Shown in pieces: positions 1 through 8,318 of a DNA stretch of 64,000 nt. The first letter of the stretch is position 1, and every line of letters starts with the position of its first letter. The stretch covers positions 868,001-932,000 of the forward strand of contig CP158568.1 of NCBI GenBank assembly GCA_040269895.1, in the 5' to 3' direction. Source of the DNA: Ancalomicrobiaceae bacterium S20. Lineage in GTDB: Bacteria; Pseudomonadota; Alphaproteobacteria; Rhizobiales; Ancalomicrobiaceae. Both the position numbers and the translations under genes were made by a program. Below the pieces are notes generated by a model. That model was given only the letters and a program-made list of their open reading frames with translations, ran no database searches and was not told where the DNA came from.

Positions 1-74
1 TGGGGATCGAACCCACATGGGCGTAGCCCGAGGCATTTTAAGTGCCTTGTGTCTACCAGTTTCACCAAGCGGCC
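1..74 (-). tRNA. tRNA-Leu (UAA), partial
   Basis: On the minus strand this reads as a class II tRNA. The 5' acceptor strand is GGCCGCT, followed by TG, a D-arm with GTG/CAC and the GGTAGA loop, an anticodon stem AGGCA/TGCCT around loop CTTAAAA (anticodon UAA), a long variable arm of the leucine type (CTCGGGCTACGCCCAT), and the start of the T-arm GTGGG-TTCGATC-CCCA. The window begins inside the 3' side of the T-stem, so the 3' acceptor strand and CCA end lie outside. Confidence 0.93.
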
Positions 75-188
75 GCACGGCGCGGGCCGGGATCGTCGGG
101 TGATCCGCGCGCCGTCCCGCAGGGGTATCGGCGCCGCGCGCGGATGGCAAGGCCCGCGTGCGGGGCTGCCGCCGGGTGTGCCCGTGTC

Positions 189-710
189 TCAGGCGAACAC
201 GAGATCGTCGATGACGGTGCGGTTCACGCCGTGCTCCTGGGCGATCTGCAGCGCGGCCTCGCCGCGCCGGATCGCGCGGACCGCATCCGGCTCACCCTCG
301 CCGACGTCGGCAAGGCCGATCGAGACGGTCAGGTCGGTCGCGATCACGCTCGTCGACGTGACGGCGTAGCGGAGATCCTCGCAGACGCGCTCGGCCGAAT
401 CGAGATCGCAATAGGAGAGCACGGCGACGAAGGCGCCGGGGCCGTGGACCGCGAGCGCATCGTGCGGGCGCAGGGCGCCGGCGATCGCGGTGGTCGCCGC
501 GCGCAGCATGCGATCGACCGTGGCCGGACCATAGCGGCGGGCCAGCGACGGGAAGTCGTCGATCGCGATCACCGCGACATAGACTTCGCGGCCGGCGCCG
601 ATCGAATTACCGATCTGGCGTGCGCTGAGGCGCTGAAGATCGCGCATGGAGAGGGTGGTCTTCGCGGTGTAGGGAATGTTGTCGGAAATGGCGTCGATCA
701 GCTTGAGCAT
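189..710 (-). CDS. degenerate GGDEF-domain protein
   Basis: A protein of 173 residues that is almost entirely one GGDEF-type fold. The start at 710 has a GGGGGA ribosome site just upstream; an in-frame ATG at 743 has none. The strand order (VAVIAIDDF, a helix, then LTVSIGLADV) matches diguanylate cyclase domains. The active-site loop, normally GG(D/E)EF, reads GPGAF, so the catalytic acidic residues are missing and cyclase activity is unlikely. There is no membrane segment or sensor domain. It may bind nucleotide or act by protein contact, but this is inference. It is divergent from the secreted vWA gene at 1085. Confidence 0.72.
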   Translation of the reverse strand: MLKLIDAISDNIPYTAKTTLSMRDLQRLSARQIGNSIGAGREVYVAVIAIDDFPSLARRYGPATVDRMLRAATTAIAGALRPHDALAVHGPGAFVAVLSYCDLDSAERVCEDLRYAVTSTSVIATDLTVSIGLADVGEGEPDAVRAIRRGEAALQIAQEHGVNRTVIDDLVFA

Positions 711-1084
711 GGACGATTTCCCCCTTTGTTTTGAGTGACGCAAGGGTACGGTGTCCGATTTGCAATGATGCTAACGAAATCGATAGGATTTTATCGATAT
801 GGCGCTGGAATATTACACTTTGGTTGAAGGGGCCGGCTAACCCCTTTGTCGGATCTGACTTTTTTCCGCTGGAAAAATTTATCTGCCGGCCTGACGAATT
901 CGCCCGCGCGGCGCGTCCGTTACCGCATCGGTCGGATTTATCGCCAATTTGCCGCAATCGGGCTCGCGACGCCGAAATTCCGCCGCGCCGGGAACCAAGG
1001 GAAATCGCGTTCGAAGCGTGAGCTGGTCTTCGGGACCGTACCGCCCTTCGGGAGAAGGGGCGCCGGGCCGGGGAGATATTGCTC
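711..1084. other. divergent intergenic region
   Basis: A spacer of 374 bases between the GGDEF-like gene and the vWA gene, which point away from each other, so it should carry both promoters. It is less GC-rich around 760-850 than its surroundings. A perfect 7-bp inverted repeat lies inside (779-798). No coding sequence or RNA gene is visible. Confidence 0.5.
779..798. promoter_or_regulatory. inverted repeat, possible operator
   Basis: ATCGATA (779-785) and TATCGAT (792-798) are exact inverted copies separated by six bases (GGATTT), in the AT-rich middle of a divergent promoter region. The symmetry and position fit a dimeric repressor site. No binding protein can be named. Confidence 0.3.
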
Positions 1085-2248
1085 ATGAACAGATTCATCC
1101 TGATCGCCGGCCTGATCGCGGCCGGCTTTGCCGCAGCAAGTGCCCGCGCCGAGACGCCGGCGCCAGGGGCCAACGTCTCGGAGGTCGAGGCTCTGGCGAA
1201 GGCTCGTCCGGCGCCGGGCCTGCCGAACCGCATCGAGGTCGCCTTCGTGCTCGACACGACCGGCTCGATGGGCGGCCTGATCGACGGCGCCAAGCGCAAG
1301 ATCTGGGCGATCGCCGACGAGATCCGCAAGCAGAATCCCAATGCCGAGATCCGCATCGGCCTGGTCGCCTATCGCGATCGCGGCGACGTCTACGTGACCG
1401 ACAAGACCGACCTGACCTCCGACATCAGCGCGGTCTACGGCAAGCTGATCCAGGTACAGGCCGTCGGCGGCGGCGACTGGCCGGAATCGGTCAACGAGGC
1501 GCTGGCGGTGGCGGTGAACCGGCTCGGCTGGAACAAGGGGGCGGACACGCGCCGGATTGTATTCCTAGTCGGGGATGCGCCACCGCACATGGACTATGCG
1601 CAGGACGTGCCGTTCACCGACACGCTGAAGATCGCCGAGCGCGAGGGCATCGTCGTCAATGCCGTGCAGGCGGGCAATGCCAAGGATACCGAGCTGATCT
1701 GGCGCACGATCGCCGATCTCGGCCACGGCCGCTATCTGCCGATCCCGCAGACCGGCGGCGTGGTGGTGATCGAGACGCCCTACGATCAGCAGATCCTGAA
1801 GCTTCAAATCGAGTTGCAGCGGACCGTCATTCCCTACGGCTCGCTGAAGCAGCAGTCGATGGTCCGGGAAAAGGTCGGGGTGGCGGCGGCCGCGCCGGCG
1901 CCGGCAGCCTCCGACATGGCGAGCTATTCGGTGCGCACGGCCAAGCCGGCCGAGCGCAAGGTCGTGACCGGGGAGGGCGATCTGGTCGCCGATGTCGCGG
2001 CGGGTCGGGCCAAGGTCGAGGAGATCAAGACCGAGGATCTGCCGCCCGAACTGAAGGCGCTCGCGCCGGCGGCGCGCCAGGCCGAGATCGACAAGCACCT
2101 CGCCACCCGCAAGGCCCTGCAGGGGGACCTCGAAAAGCTGGTCGCACAGCGCGACGGCTTCATCGCCGAGGCGCGGGCCAAGCAGCCGCGCGGCACCGAC
2201 GGTTTCGACCGGGTGGTCGAGGCGGTGATCCGCGATCAGATCCGCTGA
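1085..2248 (+). CDS. secreted von Willebrand factor A domain protein
   Basis: A protein of 387 residues. The ATG at 1085 is preferred over TTG at 1079 because GGGGAG lies about ten bases before it. A signal peptide (FILIAGLIAAGFAAASARA) is followed by a vWA domain from about residue 50 to 240. The metal-ion-dependent adhesion site reads DTTGSMG with Asp57, and the later strand has FLVGDAPPHMD. The C-terminal 130 residues are Ala- and charge-rich, probably helical, with no recognised domain. It is likely periplasmic or surface-exposed and binds a divalent cation. Its partner is unknown. A strong hairpin follows the gene. Confidence 0.75.
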   Translation: MNRFILIAGLIAAGFAAASARAETPAPGANVSEVEALAKARPAPGLPNRIEVAFVLDTTGSMGGLIDGAKRKIWAIADEIRKQNPNAEIRIGLVAYRDRGDVYVTDKTDLTSDISAVYGKLIQVQAVGGGDWPESVNEALAVAVNRLGWNKGADTRRIVFLVGDAPPHMDYAQDVPFTDTLKIAEREGIVVNAVQAGNAKDTELIWRTIADLGHGRYLPIPQTGGVVVIETPYDQQILKLQIELQRTVIPYGSLKQQSMVREKVGVAAAAPAPAASDMASYSVRTAKPAERKVVTGEGDLVADVAAGRAKVEEIKTEDLPPELKALAPAARQAEIDKHLATRKALQGDLEKLVAQRDGFIAEARAKQPRGTDGFDRVVEAVIRDQIR

Positions 2249-2281
2249 GCGCGCGGATCGCGCCATGCCCCAAAAAAGCGC

Positions 2282-2313
2282 GTGAGGCCGCCCGGCGATC
2301 CGGGCGGCCTCAC
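2282..2313. terminator. bidirectional hairpin between convergent genes
   Basis: A perfect 14-bp stem (2282-2295 with 2300-2313, starting GTGAGGCC) closes a CGAT loop. It lies between the ends of the vWA gene and the convergent gene at 2391. An A-rich stretch precedes it and a short T run follows, so it can serve both strands. Confidence 0.75.
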
Positions 2314-2390
2314 GGTGATTTTCGATATTGCGGCGGGGCCGCGCGCCGGTTGAGCCGTTCCGGGTCGCCGTCGGCCGCGCGCGCCGACGA

Positions 2391-2732
2391 TCAGTCGTCG
2401 TTCGCGGCCTCGAGGCTGGTCTTCACCTCTTCGAGGAACTGGTCGGCGTTCTTCTTGGCGTCGCGGACGGCGTCGCCGAAATCCTTGGCGAAGCGGTCGA
2501 GCTCCATGCGCAGGCCCTGCACCGAGGGCTTCTCGACCGACATCGCGTATCCCGACATGGTGATCGACAGCGCGAGGTCGAGCATCGTGTAGACGACGGT
2601 CGCCTCGTCGACATCGTTGTCGTCGAGATACTCGAGGACCATTTCGCGGATTTCCTCCGCGTGTTCCTCCTGCTCGGCCGCGTAGGCCTCGTCGTCCTTG
2701 TCTTCGTCGAACGTGTCGTCCGGACCGGCCAT
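2391..2732 (-). CDS. small acidic protein of unknown function
   Basis: A protein of 113 residues starting at 2732 behind an AGGAGG site. The first 35 residues are extremely acidic (Asp/Glu clusters), followed by a mostly helical body with an MLDLALSITMSGYAMS stretch and a charged C-terminus. No catalytic motif or signal peptide is visible and I do not recognise the family. It starts 56 bases after the end of gpt on the same strand, so it is probably the last gene of that transcript. Confidence 0.6.
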   Translation of the reverse strand: MAGPDDTFDEDKDDEAYAAEQEEHAEEIREMVLEYLDDNDVDEATVVYTMLDLALSITMSGYAMSVEKPSVQGLRMELDRFAKDFGDAVRDAKKNADQFLEEVKTSLEAANDD

Positions 2733-2787
2733 GGGTTGGCCTCCTCTTCTCGGGTCTTCCGAATCGCGGGCTCGCCCTGCGAGGTGC

Positions 2788-3294
2788 TCAGGCGGCACCG
2801 TCGCGGATCGGGGGCTGAAACGTCAACCCCATGTCCCAGGGGAAATAGATCCAGGTATCCTGCGAAACCTCGGTGATGAAGGTGTCGACCAGCGGTCGGC
2901 CCATCGGCTTGGCGTAGACGGTCGCCATATGCGCCTTCGGCATCATCTCGCGGACGACCTTGGCGGTCTTGCCGGTGTCGACCAGGTCGTCGACGATCAG
3001 CACGCCGGCGCCTTCGCCGCCGCCGAGCTTGATCACGTCCTCCGACACGCCCTTCATCACCTTGAGTTCGCCCTGGCTCTTGTAGTCGTGGTAGCTCGCG
3101 ACGCAGACCGTCTCGATCAGCCGGATGTCGAGCTCGCGCGCGACGATCGCCGCCGGCACGAGGCCGCCGCGGGTGATCGCCACGATCGCGTCCCAATGGC
3201 CCTGACCGGCGAGGCGCCAAGCCAGCGCGCGGGCGTCGCGATGGAACTGGTCCCAGGAAACGGGGAAGGCCTTCGGTTGGTTCGGCTGCGACAT
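2788..3294 (-). CDS. gpt: xanthine(-guanine) phosphoribosyltransferase
   Basis: Purine salvage: transfers ribose-5-phosphate from PRPP to xanthine or guanine in the cytosol. The 168-residue protein carries the type I PRTase PRPP loop [13 protein letters not shown], the upstream dipeptide region [10 protein letters not shown], and a C-terminal hood ending [11 protein letters not shown] typical of alphaproteobacterial Gpt. The start at 3294 ([10 protein letters not shown]) gives the usual family length. It lies 55 bases after the end of the CinA-domain gene on the same strand, so the two are probably co-transcribed. Confidence 0.9.
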   Translation of the reverse strand: MSQPNQPKAFPVSWDQFHRDARALAWRLAGQGHWDAIVAITRGGLVPAAIVARELDIRLIETVCVASYHDYKSQGELKVMKGVSEDVIKLGGGEGAGVLIVDDLVDTGKTAKVVREMMPKAHMATVYAKPMGRPLVDTFITEVSQDTWIYFPWDMGLTFQPPIRDGAA

Positions 3295-3349
3295 GCGGAT
3301 CCTCGGGAATGGGCGACTTCGATTGGCGGCGATTGCGAAACGGGCGGGA

Positions 3350-4138
3350 TCAGGAGGCGGCGCGCATCGCCTCGACAAGCTCGGCGACCTCGGCGGCGAC
3401 CAGGGCGAGGCGCTCGGGATCGCGGGCGCGCACGACGATGTTGGTGCCGAAGCGGCCGTCCAGATTGTAGGGATAGCTGCCGATGATCGTGTCGGGATTG
3501 GCCTTCTGGATCGCGCCGAGCGGCGTCGCGATCCGGCCCTCGCCGAACGGAGCGTCGACGCTCTCGGACAAGAGCCGCGTGCCGGTCTGCAATGTCGGCA
3601 GGATCTCGTCCATCATCGCCTGCAGCACCGACGGCACGCCGGCCATGACGTGGACGTTGCCGATCCGGAAGCCCGGCGCGCCGGAGACCTTGTTCAGGAT
3701 CAGGTCGGCGCCGAAGGGGATGCGCGCCATCCTGAGCCGCGCCTCGTTGAGCTCGACCCGGCCGGCATAATGCGTCTTCAGGATCTCGATCGCGCGCGGA
3801 TCGTGGTCAATGCCGACGCCGAAGGCTTTTGCGATCGAATCGGCCGTGATGTCGTCGTGGGTCGGGCCGATGCCGCCGGAGGTGAACACGTAGGTGAAGC
3901 GCGCCCGGAGCGCGTTCACCGCCTCGACGATGGCATCCTCGTCGTCGGAGACGATCCGGACTTCCTTCAGATCGATGCCGACCGCGGTCAGGCAGTCGGC
4001 GACGAAGCCGACGTTGCGGTCCTTGGTACGGCCGCTCAGGATCTCGTCGCCGATCACGACCATGCCGGCGGTCACGATCGCGGCGGCGGCAGCGCTGGAA
4101 TGCCCGGACCCATGGCCCGGCGAAGCGTCGGACGGCAT
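3350..4138 (-). CDS. CinA N-terminal / molybdopterin-binding domain protein
   Basis: A protein of 262 residues with a MoaB/MogA-type (MoCF_biosynth) domain over roughly residues 25-190: [17 protein letters not shown] near the start, the [11 protein letters not shown] signature, and [13 protein letters not shown]. This is the N-terminal half of CinA only; the nicotinamide-nucleotide amidase half is absent. The ATG at 4138 is preferred because GAGGTGG lies upstream; a GTG at 4177 in the same frame has no ribosome site. Stand-alone CinA-N proteins are common in alphaproteobacteria. The true substrate (nucleotide pyrophosphatase versus molybdopterin) cannot be told from sequence. Confidence 0.82.
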   Translation of the reverse strand: MPSDASPGHGSGHSSAAAAAIVTAGMVVIGDEILSGRTKDRNVGFVADCLTAVGIDLKEVRIVSDDEDAIVEAVNALRARFTYVFTSGGIGPTHDDITADSIAKAFGVGIDHDPRAIEILKTHYAGRVELNEARLRMARIPFGADLILNKVSGAPGFRIGNVHVMAGVPSVLQAMMDEILPTLQTGTRLLSESVDAPFGEGRIATPLGAIQKANPDTIIGSYPYNLDGRFGTNIVVRARDPERLALVAAEVAELVEAMRAAS

Positions 4139-4366
4139 CGCGACCACCACCTCAACAAGGGAATGGTTCGAGTTCACGAAACGGGCGGAGCCGCGCGTTT
4201 CGATCGAACCACCGGAATGATGGAAATTGGTTAGCGCAAGGGCCGGGGCGCCTCAAGGGCAGGCGCGCGGCCGGGACGGGTTCATGCGGCGCCCCGGGGC
4301 GGTCGCGCGGCGTTTTCCACCGCCGGTTTGCGGGCGGCTCGCTCGGGCGGTGACTTGCCGTCGCCG

Positions 4367-5611
4367 TCAGCCGCTGCGGCGCAGGCCGCCGGCGGACTTG
4401 GCGCCCCCGGACTTGCTCAGGGTCTCGGCCGGCGGGCGCCAGCGCCAGATCCAGTCCTGCCGGGCGGCGAGCCGGTCGGCACCGGCGATGCGCATGCCGG
4501 CATCGCGCAGGAAGGCGAGCGCGTCGGGCAGGTGATAGATGCGGCCGTTGGTGCGCGCCAGTTCGACCACGGCCTTGGCGCGCGGCTTGCGCTCGGCCTC
4601 GTAGGCCGCGAGCGCCATGGCGATGTCGGCGGCCGGATCGGCGAGATGGGCGGCGAGCACCGCGGCATCCTCGATCGCCATGGCCCCCCCCTGCGCCGCG
4701 AAGGGCAGCATGGCATGGGCAGCGTCGCCGAGCACGGCGACATGGCCGCCGACCCAGGCGAAGTCCGGATCGACGCCGCAGAGTGCCCACTTGGTCCAGT
4801 CCTGCGGAAGGGCCAGCAGGTCGCGCGCGGCCTGCGGCCAGGACGCGAAGGCATCGAGCACCTCGCGGCGGGTCGCGGGCACCGACCAGCCGTCGTCCTC
4901 CCAGTCGCTCTCGATCACCGCGACCAGATTGAAGGTCTCGCCGCCGTGCAGCGGATAGTGCACGAGATGGCCGTGCGGCCCCATCCACAGGCCGGTCGAC
5001 CGCCGGTGCTCGGCCGGGATCTGGCCGATCGGCACGACGGCCCGATAGGCGGTGCGGCCGGAATAGCGGGCGAGGGGACCGCCGAGAACGTGGGTGCGCA
5101 CGCGCGAGCGAACGCCGTCGGCGCCGATCAGGGCGGCGGCCTCGATCGTGGCCGGGCCGGTGGGCGTGCGAGCCTCGATCGAGATGCGGCCGGGCGCGGC
5201 TTCGGCGCGGCGCAGGCGCGTACCGAGCCGGATCTCGACGTTGCGGTCGGTCTGCGCGGCGGTGGCGAGCGCATCGAGCAGGTCGGCGCGGTGGATCACG
5301 CGGTAGGGCGCGCCGTAGCGCTGCTCGATGCCCCGGCCGAGCGGCATGCGCAGCACTTCGCCGCCGGCACGGACCGAATGGACCTTCAGCCAATCGGGCG
5401 TCACGGCATGGCGATCGAGCGCGAGCCCGAGATCGAGCGCGTCAAGGATGCGCGAGGCGTTGGGCGAGAGCTGGATGCCGGCGCCGACTTCAGCGAGCCG
5501 GTCGGCCTGTTCGAGCACGATCGTGCGCCGGCCGGCACGGGAGAGGGCGAGGGCGGCGGTCAATCCGCCGATGCCGGCCCCCGCGATGACGAGGGGAAGT
5601 GCGTCCGCCAT
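4367..5611 (-). CDS. FAD-dependent aromatic-ring monooxygenase (salicylate hydroxylase type)
   Basis: A class A flavoprotein monooxygenase of 414 residues. It shows the three family motifs in order: the Rossmann GAGIGG near the N-terminus, the DG motif (LIGADGVRSRVR) around residue 160, and the GD motif (AVLGDAAHAMLPFAAQGG) around residue 290. Such enzymes hydroxylate an aromatic acid with NAD(P)H and O2. 3-Hydroxybenzoate 6-hydroxylase and salicylate hydroxylase are the closest named types, but the substrate is not decidable here. The start at 5611 follows AAGGA; MKDV 15 bases earlier is an alternative. No ring-cleavage genes are nearby. Confidence 0.85.
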   Translation of the reverse strand: MADALPLVIAGAGIGGLTAALALSRAGRRTIVLEQADRLAEVGAGIQLSPNASRILDALDLGLALDRHAVTPDWLKVHSVRAGGEVLRMPLGRGIEQRYGAPYRVIHRADLLDALATAAQTDRNVEIRLGTRLRRAEAAPGRISIEARTPTGPATIEAAALIGADGVRSRVRTHVLGGPLARYSGRTAYRAVVPIGQIPAEHRRSTGLWMGPHGHLVHYPLHGGETFNLVAVIESDWEDDGWSVPATRREVLDAFASWPQAARDLLALPQDWTKWALCGVDPDFAWVGGHVAVLGDAAHAMLPFAAQGGAMAIEDAAVLAAHLADPAADIAMALAAYEAERKPRAKAVVELARTNGRIYHLPDALAFLRDAGMRIAGADRLAARQDWIWRWRPPAETLSKSGGAKSAGGLRRSG

Positions 5612-5854
5612 GGGGACGTCCTTCATGAACGCGACGGAGTTCGGAACGAGGGGCCCCGGCGGTCGCTCGGCCGGCGCCGATCAAGCCTTGCGCGGGCGCT
5701 TTCGGATGAGATGAAGCCGAAAGCGCAATCGCGCGCCTGTCTGGATAGACCCTGCGCCGTGCCGCGGCGAGCCGTGCTTTAGACGGAGCCCGGTCCGGTT
5801 GCCGGCCGAGGCGCTGCCCGTGACGGGCGACGGGTCATAAGACCCGGTCGCGGC

Positions 5855-6106
5855 TCACTCGGCGGCGAGGGCCGGTTCGTAGACGCAGGCCGCCGGATCG
5901 GCCGCATGCGCATCGAGGCTCGCGTCGTAGACATAGAGCGTCGAGCAATAGGGGCAGATCTTCTCGTTCTCGTCGCCCATGTCGAGGAACACGTGCGGAT
6001 GATCGAACGGCGGCCTGGCGCCGATGCACATGAATTCGCGGGCGCCGATGCGCACGCGGGCGATGCCGAGATCGTTGGTGAAGTGCGGGACGACGGCGCC
6101 GGCCAT
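5855..6106 (-). CDS. CHCC zinc-finger protein (NDUFS6-like)
   Basis: An 83-residue protein with the zf-CHCC pattern: Cys in FMCIG, His in PFDHPHVFLD, then the CPYCSTLYVY pair. This is the short bacterial form related to the NDUFS6 (13-kDa) accessory subunit of mitochondrial complex I, in which the four residues bind zinc. Complex I genes are not in this window. The start at 6106 (MAGAVVPHF) sits behind GGGAAT. Confidence 0.8.
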   Translation of the reverse strand: MAGAVVPHFTNDLGIARVRIGAREFMCIGARPPFDHPHVFLDMGDENEKICPYCSTLYVYDASLDAHAADPAACVYEPALAAE

Positions 6107-6279
6107 GGGGATTCCCTCGGGCTGATCCAATCGGCGCGCACCATAGTGCCGGTGCGGCGGGATGGGTAGAGGGGAAATGCGGCGGTTGCGAAGACGTCCG
6201 CAATGGCCTTGGGTCCGCGGTTGCGAGCCGCTATCGTGGCGGTCGACAAGGGGATCATCGCGGCAAGGAGGGGGCCAAG

Positions 6280-6777
6280 ATGGACGTGCCGGTGCTCGAG
6301 ACCGAGAGACTGATCATGCGCGGCCATCGGCCGGAGGATCTCGCCGAATCCTGCGCCATGTGGGCCGATCCGGGCGTGGTCCGCTACATCGGCGGGCGGC
6401 CGCTCGGCGAGGAGGACGTCTGGCTCCGGCTCCTGCGCTATGCCGGCAACTGGGCGCTGCTCGGCTACGGCTTCTGGCGTTGCGAGGACAAGGCGACGGG
6501 CGCCTTCGTCGGCGAGGTCGGCTTTCACGAGCTGAAGCGCGATACGCAGCCGAGCTTTGTCGGCGTGCCCGAAATCGGCTGGGGTCTCGTCCCGGCCTGG
6601 CACGGCCGCGGGCTCGCCTCCGAGGCGGTCGCGGCGGCGCTCGCCTGGGGCGACCGGTCGATCGCGTCGGATCGGGTCGTCTGCATCATCCATCCCGACA
6701 ACGCCGTCTCGATCCGTCTGGCTCAGGCGCAAGGGTTCGTTCGCATCGCCGATACCGTCTACAAGGGGGGGCGATGA
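6280..6777 (+). CDS. GNAT family N-acetyltransferase, C-terminus apparently frameshifted
   Basis: A 165-residue acetyltransferase of the RimJ/RimL type behind a strong AAGGAGG site. Family features are ETERLIMRG at the N-terminus, GEVGFHELKRD, and the acetyl-CoA loop in PAWHGRGLASEAV. It is closely similar to the next gene (6961-7506) and must be a tandem duplicate. It ends abruptly after YKGGR in a run of seven G (6765-6771). Adding one G restores a tail AMTIFDRVRRPA ending at 6809, which matches the last strand of the paralog. Either the copy is truncated or the tract length is wrong or variable. Confidence 0.82.
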   Translation: MDVPVLETERLIMRGHRPEDLAESCAMWADPGVVRYIGGRPLGEEDVWLRLLRYAGNWALLGYGFWRCEDKATGAFVGEVGFHELKRDTQPSFVGVPEIGWGLVPAWHGRGLASEAVAAALAWGDRSIASDRVVCIIHPDNAVSIRLAQAQGFVRIADTVYKGGR

Positions 6778-6960
6778 CGATCTTCGACCGGGTGCGGAGG
6801 CCGGCATAGTCTCGCTCGCAAGTCTTCGTGCGGGCAGGCCGCGCGTACCGGGCGGTCCTGCCGCCCATGGCACGCGCGGCTCGCCCGCGGTCGCAGTGGT
6901 TCCGGCGCCGGGCGGCTGCGCTTATGGTGCGGCCCGGTTTGGTCGCTACCCGGAAACTCC

Positions 6961-7506
6961 ATGACCTTCGGCGTTCCTGTCCCCGTGATCGAGACCGAGC
7001 GTTTGCGGTTGCGCGCGCTCGGGGCGGACGATCTCGATAATCTCATGACGATGTGGAACGACCCCGCCGTGCTCACCCATCTCGGCGGCGGCTCGCGCAG
7101 CCGCGAGGAAATATGGATGCGCATCCTGCGCTATGCCGGATGCTGGTCGGTGGTCGGCTATGGCGCCTGGCTGGTCGAGGCGCGCGCGACCGGCGCCTAT
7201 ATCGGCGAGGTCGGCTTCCGCGAGCTGAAGCGCGACAGCGAGCCGTCCTTCGCCGGCACGCCCGAGATCGGCTGGGCGATCCTGCCGGCCTGGCACGGCC
7301 GCGGTGTCGCCTCCGAGGCGGTCGCCGCCGCGCTCGCCTGGGGCGATGCCCATATCGACGCGGCCGAGACCGTCTGCATCATCGCGCCGACCAACGCGCC
7401 GTCGCTTCGCCTCGCCGCGCGTTTCGGTTATGAGCGAAAGAGCGATCTCACCTATCGCGGCCATCCGCAGGTGCTGCTCGGCCGGCGCCGCCCGCTGCCG
7501 GCCTGA
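6961..7506 (+). CDS. GNAT family N-acetyltransferase
   Basis: A 181-residue RimJ/RimL-type acetyltransferase, paralogous to the preceding gene: shared IETERLRLRAL, ILRYAGCW, GEVGFRELKRD and LPAWHGRGVASEAVAAAL. The acetyl-CoA binding loop (HGRGVAS) is intact and the C-terminal strand is complete (YRGHPQVLLGRR). The substrate could be a protein N-terminus or a small amine; nothing in the neighbourhood decides. The ribosome site is weak. The 183-base gap to the first copy carries no clear terminator. Confidence 0.85.
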   Translation: MTFGVPVPVIETERLRLRALGADDLDNLMTMWNDPAVLTHLGGGSRSREEIWMRILRYAGCWSVVGYGAWLVEARATGAYIGEVGFRELKRDSEPSFAGTPEIGWAILPAWHGRGVASEAVAAALAWGDAHIDAAETVCIIAPTNAPSLRLAARFGYERKSDLTYRGHPQVLLGRRRPLPA

Positions 7507-7556
7507 GTCGCGTCGCCATGGTCCGCCTGCCATCCTTCTCCGGAGCCTCCCGTCCC

Positions 7557-8318
7557 ATGCCCGATTTCTCCTCCGACGGTTATCGCATCGCCTATCTCGA
7601 CGAGGGGCCGCGCGAGGGTGAGCCGATCGTGCTCGTCCACGGCTTCGGCTCGAATGCGGACGTCAACTGGGTCTACACCGGCTGGGTCGACCTGCTGGTC
7701 AAGGACGGCCGGCGCGTGGTGGCGATCGACAACCGCGGCCATGGTCGCTCGGAGGGGCGCTACGACCCGGCGCTCTACAACTCGAAGACCTTCATGGCCG
7801 AGGACGTGCGCCGGCTGATGGATCATCTCGGCATCGCGCGCGCCGACATCATGGGCTACTCGATGGGGGCCTGGATCTCCGCGCACTTCGCCATCGCCCA
7901 TCCGATCCGGGCGCGATCGGTGATCTTCGGCGGCCTCGCCATGGCGATGGTCAACGGCCTCGCGGGCCAGGAGACGATCGCCAAGGGCCTCGAGGCCGAC
8001 AGCGACGACGCGGTGACGAGCCCGAAGGCGCGCGCCTACCGGCAGTTCGGCAAGCAGACCAAATCGGACCTGAAGGCGCTCGCCGCCTGCATGCGCGGCT
8101 CGCGCCAGCCGGTCGCGGAGGCGGATATCGGGCGGCTCGACATGCCGGTGCTGATCGCGGTCGGCACGAAGGACGACGTCGCCGGCTCGCCGGAGGAGCT
8201 CGCGGCGCTCATTCCGCATGCGGAGATCCTGCCGATCCCGGATCGCGACCACATGGTCGCGGTCGGCGACAAGGTCTACAAGCAGGGCGTGCTGGCGTTC
8301 CTCGGGAGGCGGCCGTGA
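7557..8318 (+). CDS. alpha/beta hydrolase
   Basis: A 253-residue cytosolic alpha/beta hydrolase. The oxyanion-hole segment is LVHGFGSN, the nucleophile elbow is GYSMG (Ser102), the acid lies in VGTKDDVAG and the histidine in DRDHM. The start at 7557 follows CGGAG; an earlier in-frame ATG at 7518 has no ribosome site. Its GTGA stop/start overlap with the next hydrolase shows translational coupling. The substrate is unknown; ester hydrolase is the general expectation. Confidence 0.85.
   Translation: MPDFSSDGYRIAYLDEGPREGEPIVLVHGFGSNADVNWVYTGWVDLLVKDGRRVVAIDNRGHGRSEGRYDPALYNSKTFMAEDVRRLMDHLGIARADIMGYSMGAWISAHFAIAHPIRARSVIFGGLAMAMVNGLAGQETIAKGLEADSDDAVTSPKARAYRQFGKQTKSDLKALAACMRGSRQPVAEADIGRLDMPVLIAVGTKDDVAGSPEELAALIPHAEILPIPDRDHMVAVGDKVYKQGVLAFLGRRP

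Noticed and set aside
4685-4692. Run of eight C in the monooxygenase gene as another broken homopolymer
   Set aside because: The frame continues correctly through it (AAQGGAMAIEDA), matching the family motif.
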